In this document: piece by piece, positions 8,100-15,449 of the stretch
Numbering within the stretch: position 1 is the first letter of the stretch
Layout of the letters: the number at the start of each line of letters is the position of its first letter
Origin: Phycisphaerales bacterium
GTDB lineage: Bacteria > Planctomycetota > Phycisphaerae > Phycisphaerales > UBA1924
Direction: 5' to 3'
NCBI GenBank assembly: GCA_029260455.1
Contig: JAJDDF010000006.1
Span: forward strand, 310,001 to 374,000
Length of the DNA stretch: 64,000 nt
Notes under the pieces: generated by a model
The model's input: only the letters and a program-made list of their open reading frames with translations
Told to the model about the DNA's origin: nothing
Databases searched by the model: none
Program-made: the position numbers and the translations under genes

Positions 8100-8609
8100 A
8101 TGCGTCTGGTCATGCTTTTGATGGCGACTGTGATGATGGCGGGTGCCGCGGGCGCATATTTTTGGCACGCCGCCGAGACTAGGAGCGCTGAGGCGGAGTT
8201 TCGAGCCGCCAAGGCAGGCCTTGAACAGATGGTTCAACAGGTGAAATTTCGCGCCGCACTGGGTGAAGGTGAGGTCAATGGTCGCGGCTGGCCTTTGTCA
8301 ATTGATACGAGCTGGTTCAATGGCACGCCGCCCCGGAATACGCTTTTGAGCGGTCGATTTCCATGGGTGCAAATCGCAGGCGTTACGGAATATGACCTTG
8401 ATCACCCGCCAGCGCGTGTGGCGCTCTCAGAAGACGGGCCTGAGGGGGCGGGGTTCTGGTACAACCCCGGCAAGGGGATTGTGCGGGCTCGAGTGGGCCC
8501 GACGCTCACGGATAAGCGCGCTATTGAGCTGTACAACCGTCTGAACGGCACATCGATTGACCGATTGTTCGCTCCGGTGCCCCGTCCGGTGATGACTGAG
8601 GGGCAATGA
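8100..8609 (+). CDS. Small exported or membrane-anchored protein, unknown (pilin-like shape)
   Basis: The protein has 169 residues from the ATG at 8100, with GAGGAGA upstream. A hydrophobic N-terminus (RLVMLLMATVMMAGAAGAYFW) acts as a signal anchor and is followed by a helical charged segment, then a globular part containing SWFNGTPP and GFWYNPGKGIVRARVG. A helix followed by a Trp/Tyr-rich beta domain recalls pseudopilins, but the GFTLIE prepilin cleavage site is absent. It stands alone between a divergent M16 gene and the histone-like gene. Function is unknown. Confidence 0.75.
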   Translation: MRLVMLLMATVMMAGAAGAYFWHAAETRSAEAEFRAAKAGLEQMVQQVKFRAALGEGEVNGRGWPLSIDTSWFNGTPPRNTLLSGRFPWVQIAGVTEYDLDHPPARVALSEDGPEGAGFWYNPGKGIVRARVGPTLTDKRAIELYNRLNGTSIDRLFAPVPRPVMTEGQ

Positions 8610-8779
8610 TCCCCAATTGCATGGGGAAGAGCGCAAGGTCCGCGCGAAATGCTCAAGCAGTTGACGTGGCGCAACCGATAGCGTAAGAGTTTACTAACGG
8701 CGTTGCGGCCAGTGGTGCTGTGCGCAACGTCGGAGACGGACACCTCCAGGCTCCGAAACCTTTAGAGGAGGTTCATGCC

Positions 8780-9124
8780 ATGGCAAAGCGTAGAGCAAAG
8801 AAGCGTGCGACCAAGAAGCGCGCAACGAAGAAACGTCGTACCAAGAAGCGCGCGACCAAGAAGCGTGCAACGAAGAAACGTGCGACAAAGAAACGCGCAA
8901 CCAAGAAGCGTGCAACGAAGAAACGTGCGACCAAGAAGCGTCGCACGAAGAAGCGTTCCACCAAGAAACGCGCAACGAAGAAGCGTGCGACCAAGAAGCG
9001 TCGCACCAAGAAGCGTGCAACGAAGAAACGCGCAACGAAGAAGCGTGCGACCAAGAAGCGCGCCACCAAGAAACGTGCGACCAAGAAGCGTCGCACGAAG
9101 AAACGTCGCACGAAGAAGGGCTGA
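8780..9124 (+). CDS. Histone H1-like Lys/Arg repeat protein
   Basis: The 114-residue protein is MAKRRAKK, then 21 tandem five-residue repeats of the form R[A/R/S]TKK, then Gly. It has almost no acidic or hydrophobic residues, so it must be disordered and strongly DNA- or RNA-binding, like the basic tails of bacterial H1-like nucleoid proteins (Hc1/Hc2, AlgP types). I chose the ATG at 8780 because TAGAGGAGG sits just upstream; an out-of-frame ATG at 8775 is ignored. The DNA is a 15-base tandem array, so repeat number may vary between strains. A strong intrinsic terminator follows at 9258. The open antisense frame across the array is a composition artefact. Confidence 0.85.
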   Translation: MAKRRAKKRATKKRATKKRRTKKRATKKRATKKRATKKRATKKRATKKRATKKRRTKKRSTKKRATKKRATKKRRTKKRATKKRATKKRATKKRATKKRATKKRRTKKRRTKKG

Positions 9125-9257
9125 TAACTCCCTTTTTCGTGGGTGGCAGGCCTCGGCACGCTACCTCTGTGACACACTATTCCGTCCCTAGGCCCCCGTT
9201 TTGGGCCTTTGGGCGGTGGGCGGCCCGTTGCTGCCCGACCAAGCACCACAGCACGTT

Positions 9258-9295
9258 GAGGGGATCGGGTTCGCCCGGTCCCCTCTTGTGTTTTT
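9258..9295 (+). terminator. Intrinsic terminator with UUCG tetraloop
   Basis: Bases 9258-9269 pair with 9274-9285 in a 12-bp stem (one G-U pair) closed by a TTCG loop. TTGTGTTTTT follows directly. It is an unusually clear rho-independent terminator, placed 133 bases after the histone-like gene and before the ferredoxin promoter. A weaker hairpin, AGGCCC...GGGCCT at 9190-9208, lies between. Confidence 0.9.
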
Positions 9296-9307
9296 CGACC
9301 CTTGTCT

Positions 9308-9337
9308 TTGCATGTCCAAGGGACATCCGCCTACACT
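9308..9337 (+). promoter_or_regulatory. Candidate ferredoxin promoter with an embedded palindrome
   Basis: TTGCAT (9308-9313) and TACACT (9332-9337), 18 bases apart, form a plausible sigma-70 promoter 55 bases before the ferredoxin start. A perfect inverted repeat, ATGTCC-AAG-GGACAT (9312-9326), overlaps the -35 and spacer and could be a repressor or activator site. No regulator is identified. Confidence 0.4.
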
Positions 9338-9391
9338 CTCCGCCCCGCCCGAACGTGGGCAGGACGTTTTTGTGTAAGGAACCAATAGCCA

Positions 9392-9649
9392 ATGACGCAC
9401 ATTATCGCTGAGCCCTGCAAAGGAACTCTGGACACCTCCTGTGTCGAAGTCTGTCCTGTCGATTGCATTCATCCCACCAAGGATGAAGAAGAATTCAGCA
9501 CCACCGACCAGTTGTATATCGATCCGGACACCTGCATCGACTGCGGCCTCTGTGTCGACGAATGCCCGGTGCAGGCCATCTTCCCGGAAGAAGATCTGCC
9601 CACGGAATGGAACAATTACATCGAAATCAATTTGAGCTACTACGAGTAA
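9392..9649 (+). CDS. fdxA: Seven-iron ferredoxin (3Fe-4S / 4Fe-4S)
   Basis: This small soluble electron carrier has 85 residues. Cysteines at 9, 17, 21 and 25 follow the Cx7Cx3CP pattern, and Cys48, 51, 54 and 58 follow CxxCxxCxxxCP. In Azotobacter-type 7Fe ferredoxins the first two plus the last ligate the 3Fe-4S cluster and the others the 4Fe-4S cluster, with one Cys free; all positions are present here. The C-terminus is acidic and short. AAGGAA precedes the ATG. It appears to be a single-gene transcript between the terminator at 9258 and the heptosyltransferase gene, so its redox partner is not indicated. Confidence 0.95.
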   Translation: MTHIIAEPCKGTLDTSCVEVCPVDCIHPTKDEEEFSTTDQLYIDPDTCIDCGLCVDECPVQAIFPEEDLPTEWNNYIEINLSYYE

Positions 9650-9692
9650 TCGCAACGGCGCCATCACGCACAGCGCCGCGAGTTCATCGATC

Positions 9693-10796
9693 GTGAATAT
9701 GTCCAAGCGACCTCATCGGGTCTTGATCGTGCTGCCCAACTGGGTGGGCGATGCTGTGATGGCAACGCCTGCGCTGCAGGTGATGCGCGATGCCCTGCCC
9801 GGGGCTTTCATCGCTGGACTCTGCACACCGGGTATTGATGACGTGCTGAGTGGGCTCGCCTGTCTCGATGAATTGATCCCGATCCGGGCCTCTGGCGTCA
9901 TGGCCACCAAACACGCCGCGCAACTTTTGCGCCCCCGCCGCTTTGATTGTGCGGTGCTCATGACCAATTCCTTCAGCACCGCCCTGACCACACGCATCGC
10001 GGGCATTCCCCAGCGGATCGGTTTCGATCGCGATGGCCGGGGGCTCTTGCTTACGGAGCATCTCAAGCCACAGCGCCGCCGCGATGTGTCGCCTTTCAAT
10101 ACATCCGAAACCGACCCCGGCGCATGGGCCCCGGTGCCTGCGGTGACGTACTACCTTGAGCTTGCGCACCATCTGATCGGGCCAGCAGAACTGGCGGGCA
10201 CGCCGCGACTGGCGCTGCACCTGACCGATGATGATCGCAAGCAGGCGGCACAGATTTTCGAGCGGGCAGGGATCAATGATGAAGATTGCTCCCGCGGCCT
10301 TGCGATGCTCAACCCCGGCGGCAACAACGAAGCAAAGCGCTGGCCCGCAGAACGATTCGGCGCGATCGCCAATCATCTCGCAAAAACGCACGGCTGGACT
10401 GTGCTCATCAATGGCTCACCGGGCGAAGCAGCCCTTGCACGCGAAGTCGCTCAGGCAGCGGGTGATGCGCCGTGCATCTGCCTGCCCGAACATGGCATCA
10501 CGCTCGGTGCGCTCAAGGCGATCGTGGCGCAGTGCAAACTCATGGTGACCAATGACACCGGGCCTCGGCATATCGCAGCGGCGTTCGGCGCTCCCACGGT
10601 GTCACTGTTTGGACCGACGGATCATCGATGGACAACGATCCCGCATGAAGCCGAGGCGATCGTGCTTGCGGACCCGACCCTGCCTGCGTGTGAAGTAGCC
10701 AATGACCATGCCGAGCGATGCGCCATCGAGCGGATAGAAGTGCCTCGGGTGATCGAGGCATGTGAGGGAGTCATTGGCGCAGCGAAACAGGGCTGA
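9693..10796 (+). CDS. waaF: Glycosyltransferase family 9, heptosyltransferase II-like
   Basis: GT9 enzymes add heptose to the inner core of lipopolysaccharide at the cytoplasmic face of the inner membrane. The 367-residue protein opens with VLIVLPNWVGDAVMATPALQ, the WaaF/WaaC signature for the N-terminal Rossmann domain. The C-terminal domain has LNPGGNNEAKRWPAERF and TNDTGPRHIAAAFGAPTVSLFGPTD, typical ADP-heptose-binding blocks. Either the GTG at 9693 or the ATG at 9699 could be the start; neither has a strong ribosome-binding site. It converges on an LPS-kinase-like gene with a 26-base overlap, which suits a shared role in envelope glycan synthesis. The exact sugar acceptor is not predictable. 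Confidence 0.93.
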   Translation: MNMSKRPHRVLIVLPNWVGDAVMATPALQVMRDALPGAFIAGLCTPGIDDVLSGLACLDELIPIRASGVMATKHAAQLLRPRRFDCAVLMTNSFSTALTTRIAGIPQRIGFDRDGRGLLLTEHLKPQRRRDVSPFNTSETDPGAWAPVPAVTYYLELAHHLIGPAELAGTPRLALHLTDDDRKQAAQIFERAGINDEDCSRGLAMLNPGGNNEAKRWPAERFGAIANHLAKTHGWTVLINGSPGEAALAREVAQAAGDAPCICLPEHGITLGALKAIVAQCKLMVTNDTGPRHIAAAFGAPTVSLFGPTDHRWTTIPHEAEAIVLADPTLPACEVANDHAERCAIERIEVPRVIEACEGVIGAAKQG

Positions 10797-11523
10797 TCTT
10801 CGGCGCCGGATCGCCGTGGGCATAGATGATGCCCGCGATCGCGCGCCAAGCTGATTTTGTGTCCTTGGGGTACGCTGCTTTGAGCGCACGCATGCACAGC
10901 GTCCGGCGCGGCGGCGCGCCAATGCCGATGAGTTCGATCATCGTCTTGGCAAGCATGGTGAGCGCTGATGGCTGGCCCTTGCGAATACCAACCGTATCAA
11001 TGAGCACGATGCCCGGCTCGTAATTTTCTCGCAGGCGAACCACAAGATTTGATGCCTTGTGATCGCGATTGAACATTCCCGCCCGGGAGATTGCCATCAC
11101 CTGCACGCCGATGGCTGTGGTGATTGCGTGTTCGTCGCGCACACTGAGGCCGCCGTGAGCACAGCATTCTGCCACCGTTGCCCCATCGACCCAGTCGAGC
11201 ACAAGTGTTTCGATGTGCCGGTCTCGAAACAGCACGCGGCACGGTGCGGTTGCAATGCCCGCAGCCTGCAACAGTTCGCTCCCCCGCCACTGCCGGGCAA
11301 GGCGTGACCACCCGAGCCTGCTTGTGATTTTTCGGCGCACGCTGCGCATGACCATACGTTTCACGACAATGGGCAAACCAGCGTCATCAACGCCGCGATA
11401 GACCGTGGTATCGCGATCGTCTTTGAGAATCTGGGCGGCGTGGCGCCACTGCTCCGTCGCCACAAGCGCACCAAGCGATCGCTCGTCTTCGCCATCGGCT
11501 TGTCGCAGCACCCGCACGCCCAT
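10771..11523 (-). CDS. Lipopolysaccharide kinase-like (Kdo/WaaP/InaA family) protein
   Basis: The protein has about 250 residues from the ATG at 11523; an ATG at 11553 would add ten. It has the small protein-kinase-like fold of LPS core kinases: PIVVKRM carries the ATP lysine (about 55), FNRDHKASNLVV (151-162) is the catalytic loop with Asp154 and Asn159, and LIDTVG (175-179) is the metal-binding Asp. Known relatives phosphorylate heptose or Kdo in the LPS core. It faces the heptosyltransferase gene and is divergent from a WaaE-like glycosyltransferase gene, so the three form an envelope glycan locus. Confidence 0.88.
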   Translation of the reverse strand: MGVRVLRQADGEDERSLGALVATEQWRHAAQILKDDRDTTVYRGVDDAGLPIVVKRMVMRSVRRKITSRLGWSRLARQWRGSELLQAAGIATAPCRVLFRDRHIETLVLDWVDGATVAECCAHGGLSVRDEHAITTAIGVQVMAISRAGMFNRDHKASNLVVRLRENYEPGIVLIDTVGIRKGQPSALTMLAKTMIELIGIGAPPRRTLCMRALKAAYPKDTKSAWRAIAGIIYAHGDPAPKISPVSLRQ

Positions 11524-11578
11524 GACCCGTCTTATAGACGCATGCGCACCCATCCGCCCAATCGGTAGGCTTTGGGGT

Positions 11579-12382
11579 GTGCCTGATGCCCCGCTTGCCA
11601 ATTTGTCAGTCTCGATCGTGTGCTTCAACTCCATGCGGACGATCGAAGCGGTCGTGAAATCGGTGCAGGACCTTGCAGGCGAGATGATCGCAGTCGATTC
11701 GGGATCGACCGATGGCACCATTGCGATCCTTGAGGCCGCGGGGGCGCGCGTGATCCATCAGCCCTGGCTTGGGTATGTCAAACAAAAACAATTTGCCCTT
11801 GAGCACTGCACTGGAGCATGGATTTTGCATCTTGATGCCGATGAGCCCGTGTCACCGGAACTCGCGAAAAGCGTTCGGGCTGCGATTGCAAGAAATGATC
11901 CCGGCACCGCTGGATACGACATCAACCGCAAGGTGATCTATGCGGGCCGCGTGCTTGAACATGCCTGGCAGCCCGAATGGCGTTTGCGCCTGGTGCGCCA
12001 GGGCGCAGCGCGCTGGGCAGGATTTGATCCGCACGACACTATGGAATTGATCGATCCACAGTCGAGCCTAATCGCGCGGCTCGATGGCGCACTGATTCAC
12101 GACACGATGCCGAGCATGGGTGAGTTTCTTGAGCGGCAGGCCAGGCACGCGAAAACGAGTGCGAAAAGCCTCGCCGCGGCGGGCAAGACAACTTCACCCT
12201 TGAAGCTCATCACCTCTCCCACGGGGGCGTTCCTGAAACAAATAGTTCTGCGCCATGCGTGGCGCGATGGTTGGCGCGGATGGGCCGCAGCGGGCGCCAC
12301 GGCAGCAGCAGCGCTCATGAAGCACCTGGCACTCCTTGAACACATGAAATGGGATGAAAAAAATCAGACGGACAAACCGTGA
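11579..12382 (+). CDS. GT2 glycosyltransferase, WaaE/KdtX-like
   Basis: This GT-A fold enzyme probably adds glucose or a similar hexose to the LPS core. The GTG at 11579 gives 267 residues starting MPDAPLANLSVSIVCFNS, which fits the family's usual short lead before the first strand; an ATG at 11522 in the same frame is possible but would overlap the divergent kinase start. SGSTDGT (about 38-44) and LHLDADEPVS with the DxD motif are clear, and EHAWQPEWRLRL matches the region conserved in WaaE-type enzymes. The divergent neighbour is the LPS-kinase-like gene; the intervening 55 bases must hold both promoters. Confidence 0.88.
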   Translation: MPDAPLANLSVSIVCFNSMRTIEAVVKSVQDLAGEMIAVDSGSTDGTIAILEAAGARVIHQPWLGYVKQKQFALEHCTGAWILHLDADEPVSPELAKSVRAAIARNDPGTAGYDINRKVIYAGRVLEHAWQPEWRLRLVRQGAARWAGFDPHDTMELIDPQSSLIARLDGALIHDTMPSMGEFLERQARHAKTSAKSLAAAGKTTSPLKLITSPTGAFLKQIVLRHAWRDGWRGWAAAGATAAAALMKHLALLEHMKWDEKNQTDKP

Positions 12383-12399
12383 ATCACCGCAGTGACAGC

Positions 12400-12684
12400 T
12401 CAGCCAAGGTGATCCATCACCGCCCGGACCGCACCGTTGATGCGATCGTCAGTCAGATAGGTCCCCGCGCTGATTTCCGCCCGGACGCGGGCGACCTCAG
12501 CAGCGCGATTGCTTGAATCGAGTGCGGAGGGTGATAATTCGACGCGATCACCTGTTCTGGCAGAGGCGGGATCAATCTGTTGTGATGCACTGTCTTTGAC
12601 ATGGCGCGACGTCAAACGGGACGCTGCCGCGTTCTGAGAGGTCTGGAGATTGTTGTTGCCATGAAGTGCGTCGACATTGTGCAT
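12400..12684 (-). CDS. flgM: FlgM-like anti-sigma-28 factor
   Basis: FlgM holds back the flagellar sigma factor until the hook is built. This protein has 94 residues from the ATG at 12684 (GGGA upstream). The N-terminal half is polar and likely disordered. The C-terminal half has RVELSPSALDSS followed by VARVRAEISAGTYLTDDRINGAV.. (landmark only), the sigma-binding helices conserved in FlgM. No other flagellar gene is in the window, so flagella are implied but the main cluster lies elsewhere. It converges on the glycosyltransferase gene. An upstream in-frame extension exists but has no ribosome-binding site. Confidence 0.85.
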   Translation of the reverse strand: MHNVDALHGNNNLQTSQNAAASRLTSRHVKDSASQQIDPASARTGDRVELSPSALDSSNRAAEVARVRAEISAGTYLTDDRINGAVRAVMDHLG

Positions 12685-12937
12685 GAGAGATTCCCGTTCG
12701 TTCTGGCCAACCACAGGGCCCCAGCCCCGTATGGTGAGCACGCTCCAACCAAATCCCCGCCAACCTGGCGAGGTGTGTACCGTGGAAGATGCCTTCCAAT
12801 CCGGTGACCGGCGGCGCCCTGTACGGGCCGGTCTGCAAGTTGTATCGACGGCCCCTTGCACAAGCCTGCAACTTTACGGATTCCGCACAAAGTGTTCTAA
12901 CCGGTTGATAGGCAATGGCTTATGAGGATAAATTCGA
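12685..12937. other. Intergenic region with several small hairpins
   Basis: This 253-base gap separates the divergent flgM and SPOR-like genes. It contains three short perfect hairpins in a row: CGCCA-acc-TGGCG (12758-12770), GGAAG-atgc-CTTCC (12784-12797) and CCGG-tga-CCGG just after. The TGCAAGTTG near 12835 and TGCAACTT near 12868 form a longer inverted pair. I could not match it to a known riboswitch. It may be a structured leader of flgM, or simply a promoter region. Confidence 0.35.
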
Positions 12938-13756
12938 GTGGACCTGACACGAAAATCTCAAGGCAAATTGAAGTGTGTTTTTGCAATCGCCCTTCTGGGC
13001 CTCTTGGTGGGGATGGCGGGGTGTTCCTCGAGTAGGAGCAATGCTTCTGCGATGCGCTCTGAGGGCAAAAAGGTCTTCGCAACCCCCGAGTCGAGTGCCG
13101 GGGAAGGCCGATCTGAGGCCCTTGGATGGGGGGTGGTGTTAGAACATTTCACGAGCGCTGACCATGTCACGCAGGCCATCGCGAGGCGGGACCAGCTGGC
13201 AAGTGCCCACGGACGAGGCGATCTGCATGTGCGGTCCACCTCCTCGGGCTCTGCGGTGATGCTTGGCTCACATGAGAATGCTGCTGACCCTGGGGCCCAG
13301 CGAGATATGGCATGGGCACGGGGGCTCGTAGTGGGTGAAACAAGGCCATATCAAAGGGCCTTTCTCGCCCCACCTGCGGTGGGCAGTCGGGGGAGTCGGC
13401 CTGAATTCAATCTCACAGGTGCGAAAAAGACCTATGGCAAGAGCGCCATCTACACGCTGCAAATCGGCGTGTGGGAACTCGATGACCGCGCCAAGGCCCG
13501 GGCGGAAGCGGAACGCGAAGTGATTCGCCTGCGCCAGGAGGGGCAGGAGGCGTTTTACTATCACGGTCAAAAACGCAGCATGGTCACGGTGGGCGTGTTC
13601 AGCGCCGCTGACTATGACGCGGTGACTGGAAAAATTGATCCTGCGGTGCGCCTAGCACAGAAAATCTATCCACACAATCTGCTCAATGGTGAGAAATACA
13701 GAGCCCGGGGCGAAAGCCGATTCGTAAGCAGCGCACTCGTGCGGATTCCGAATTAG
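12938..13756 (+). CDS. Lipoprotein with SPOR-like C-terminal domain
   Basis: The protein has 272 residues from a GTG start with GAGGATA upstream. Basic residues, a hydrophobic segment and the lipobox GMAGC (Cys at about 29) mark a lipoprotein. Two copies of a SPOR-like pattern seem present: WGVVLEHFTSADHVTQA near residue 64-80, and YTLQIGVWELDDRAKARAEAE...EGQEAFYYHG near 177-212. SPOR domains bind denuded peptidoglycan, often at septa. The next gene, plsY, follows on the same strand after a short tandem repeat. The SPOR call is by pattern, without profile support. Confidence 0.75.
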   Translation: MDLTRKSQGKLKCVFAIALLGLLVGMAGCSSSRSNASAMRSEGKKVFATPESSAGEGRSEALGWGVVLEHFTSADHVTQAIARRDQLASAHGRGDLHVRSTSSGSAVMLGSHENAADPGAQRDMAWARGLVVGETRPYQRAFLAPPAVGSRGSRPEFNLTGAKKTYGKSAIYTLQIGVWELDDRAKARAEAEREVIRLRQEGQEAFYYHGQKRSMVTVGVFSAADYDAVTGKIDPAVRLAQKIYPHNLLNGEKYRARGESRFVSSALVRIPN

Positions 13757-13758
13757 GC

Positions 13759-13782
13759 ACTGGGGACTGGGGACTGGGGACT
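13759..13782. repeat. Short tandem repeat (ACTGGGG x3)
   Basis: Three perfect copies of ACTGGGG (13759-13779) plus ACT lie directly after the stop of the SPOR-like gene and 20 bases before plsY. A degenerate continuation (GCATTGGGCAGTGGG) follows. Such a repeat could slip and change the spacing upstream of plsY. Confidence 0.7.
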
Positions 13783-13799
13783 AGGCATTGGGCAGTGGG

Positions 13800-14477
13800 A
13801 TGCAATGGATTGTCTGGATCATCGCGGCGTATCTCATCGGAAGCATTCCATGTGGGCTGCTGATCGGCTTGCGGTGCGGCATCGACCTGCGCGCTCAGGG
13901 CTCCGGGAACATCGGGGCGACGAATGCATTTCGCATTCTCGGTGCGCGCCTCGGCACGCTGTGTTTTATTCTTGATGTTGCCAAGGGCGCGGGGCCCGTT
14001 CTTGTCAGTGGTGTAGTGATGAATGTATTTGGGCGGGGCGCGATGCCCGCGGGGCACACGGCCCCTTGGGTGACGGTTGGACTTGCCGCGGTGCTGGGAC
14101 ATATCTTTCCAATCTACCTGCGGTTCAAAGGGGGCAAGGGTGTTGCAACAGCATTTGGAGCACTGGCGGGCTTGTGGCCATGGATGACCCTTGCGATTGG
14201 CGCCTCACTTGTGGCATGGCTTATCACGGTGCGCATGACGCGCTTTGTGAGTGTTGCATCACTCGCGGCGGCAGTCATCTTGCCCCTCGCGATGGGTGCC
14301 TCACAGGTGATGCACTTCCCGAAAGGCAGTGACGGGGCGCGTTCAACTTCCGGGGGCTGGCCCTTTGTAGGGCTTGCGATCGCGCTGAGTGCGCTGGTCA
14401 TCTGGAAACATAGGGGCAACATCACCCGTCTGCGACATGGCTCAGAACACCGTCTCGGGCAGAGCGAGGACCAATAA
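13800..14477 (+). CDS. plsY: Acyl-phosphate:glycerol-3-phosphate acyltransferase PlsY
   Basis: PlsY is the inner-membrane enzyme that makes lysophosphatidic acid, the first step of phospholipid synthesis. The protein has 225 residues, with the ATG at 13800 chosen to begin just before the first helix. The three conserved motifs are visible: GSIPCGLL with GSGNIGATNAFR (loop 1), FKGGKGVAT (loop 2) and a final motif around WKHRGNITRL. Multiple hydrophobic segments give the usual five-helix topology. A ribosome-binding site is not clear, because the upstream sequence is the G-rich repeat. Confidence 0.95.
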   Translation: MQWIVWIIAAYLIGSIPCGLLIGLRCGIDLRAQGSGNIGATNAFRILGARLGTLCFILDVAKGAGPVLVSGVVMNVFGRGAMPAGHTAPWVTVGLAAVLGHIFPIYLRFKGGKGVATAFGALAGLWPWMTLAIGASLVAWLITVRMTRFVSVASLAAAVILPLAMGASQVMHFPKGSDGARSTSGGWPFVGLAIALSALVIWKHRGNITRLRHGSEHRLGQSEDQ

Positions 14478-14580
14478 CCGCCCCGAATGACCCTCGGCGC
14501 GAGCCCAAAGTGTCTATCACGATGCAAGCGGACCTTTAGAAGCTGCTTTGGAACTCCGATTTCCTATTCGGAGATTCATC

Positions 14581-14850
14581 ATGCGGGCCACGCCATCAAC
14601 TGATCCCAAGCGCTTCGAAACCGATCGTGTTGCGCTGCCGTTCCCGGCGGGCGGCGTGTTCGGTGCGCAGGCGCCGCCGGACGCCGCTAAAGATGAAGGC
14701 AATGCGATGGATGTGAGCACCCACGTTGACGGCGAGCTTGAAGCCGTACAACGCAACCTCGATGCGCTCGCTGATGCACTCAACGATTCAATACCCTTTG
14801 ACACCTTCGTGCGCGACGACGGCGATGACGATCACCTGCCCGCAGCGTAA
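14581..14850 (+). CDS. Small hypothetical protein
   Basis: This 89-residue protein has an ATG start and GGAG eight bases upstream. It is hydrophilic, with PFPAGGVFGAQAPPDAA, a helical stretch GELEAVQRNLDALADALND and an acidic tail (RDDGDDDHLPAA). It has no membrane segment or known motif. It converges on the DinB gene with 19 bases between stops. The ribosome-binding site and codon pattern support a real gene. Function unknown. Confidence 0.6.
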   Translation: MRATPSTDPKRFETDRVALPFPAGGVFGAQAPPDAAKDEGNAMDVSTHVDGELEAVQRNLDALADALNDSIPFDTFVRDDGDDDHLPAA

Positions 14851-14869
14851 TTTTCGATCAGACGCACGA

Positions 14870-15385
14870 TCACATACACGGGCCAAGGCCCATGCAACGC
14901 CGCCAGGTGCTGACCTGTCCGAGGTGCATCATGCAGTGACTGCCGACCATGAAGGCGGTCAGGGAAGCCACCGTGGGAAAGCGCTCGCGCATCTGTTCGC
15001 TGGGATTGGGCGCATTCAGCGCACTCTCTGAGGCCCCCGGGAGTGCCTCGATGATCTGCTGCATGCCCGTGTTGAAGGTTGTCAGCAGCTTGTCCTTGCC
15101 TGGATATTTCGTGCCGTCGACATCGTCCATGCACTGGCTGGAATGACCGAAGAGTTCGCCTGCCATGTCATCATCGGAGCTGTTGACCGCCTCGGTGCCC
15201 GCAAGCATGGAAAGAACCCACCCGGGATAGACCCCAAGATGGCCGATCACCCATGCGGGCGAATTGGTCTTGATGCCATCGGGCATGCGGGCGAAAGTGT
15301 CAGTTGGGATACTTGCAGTCACTGAATCTGCAAACCACATTGATGACTTGGCAATAGGAACGACGGTGTCTGAGAAGAGTGACAT
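14870..15385 (-). CDS. DinB superfamily protein
   Basis: The protein has 171 residues from the ATG at 15385, which has AGGAGG at good spacing. DinB/YfiT-type four-helix bundles carry three metal-binding histidines and act in thiol- or stress-related chemistry. SPAWVIGHLGVYPGW gives the first His in the usual place after the first helix, and MVGSHCMMHLGQVSTWRR near the C-terminus supplies the others (HxxxH). Enzyme activity cannot be predicted. It stands as a single gene on the minus strand, divergent from the large Glu/Pro-rich protein gene. Confidence 0.85.
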   Translation of the reverse strand: MSLFSDTVVPIAKSSMWFADSVTASIPTDTFARMPDGIKTNSPAWVIGHLGVYPGWVLSMLAGTEAVNSSDDDMAGELFGHSSQCMDDVDGTKYPGKDKLLTTFNTGMQQIIEALPGASESALNAPNPSEQMRERFPTVASLTAFMVGSHCMMHLGQVSTWRRCMGLGPCM

Positions 15386-15449
15386 TGGGGAATCCTCCTG
15401 TGGCATGCTGGGAATGGGGTAAACCGACGTCGGCTTCGCCCCTACAGTT

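Noticed and set aside
8800-9120. Possible CRISPR-like or minisatellite array
   Set aside because: The repeats are contiguous 15-base coding units with no spacers; they encode the Lys/Arg repeats of a protein.
8773-9249. Open frame antisense to the histone-like gene (Phe/Val/Leu/Arg repeats)
   Set aside because: It is the mirror of the 15-base tandem array. The sense frame has a strong ribosome-binding site and terminator.
9656-9678. Terminator after the ferredoxin gene
   Set aside because: CGGCGC...GCGCCG forms only a 6-bp stem with an 11-base loop and no T tract.
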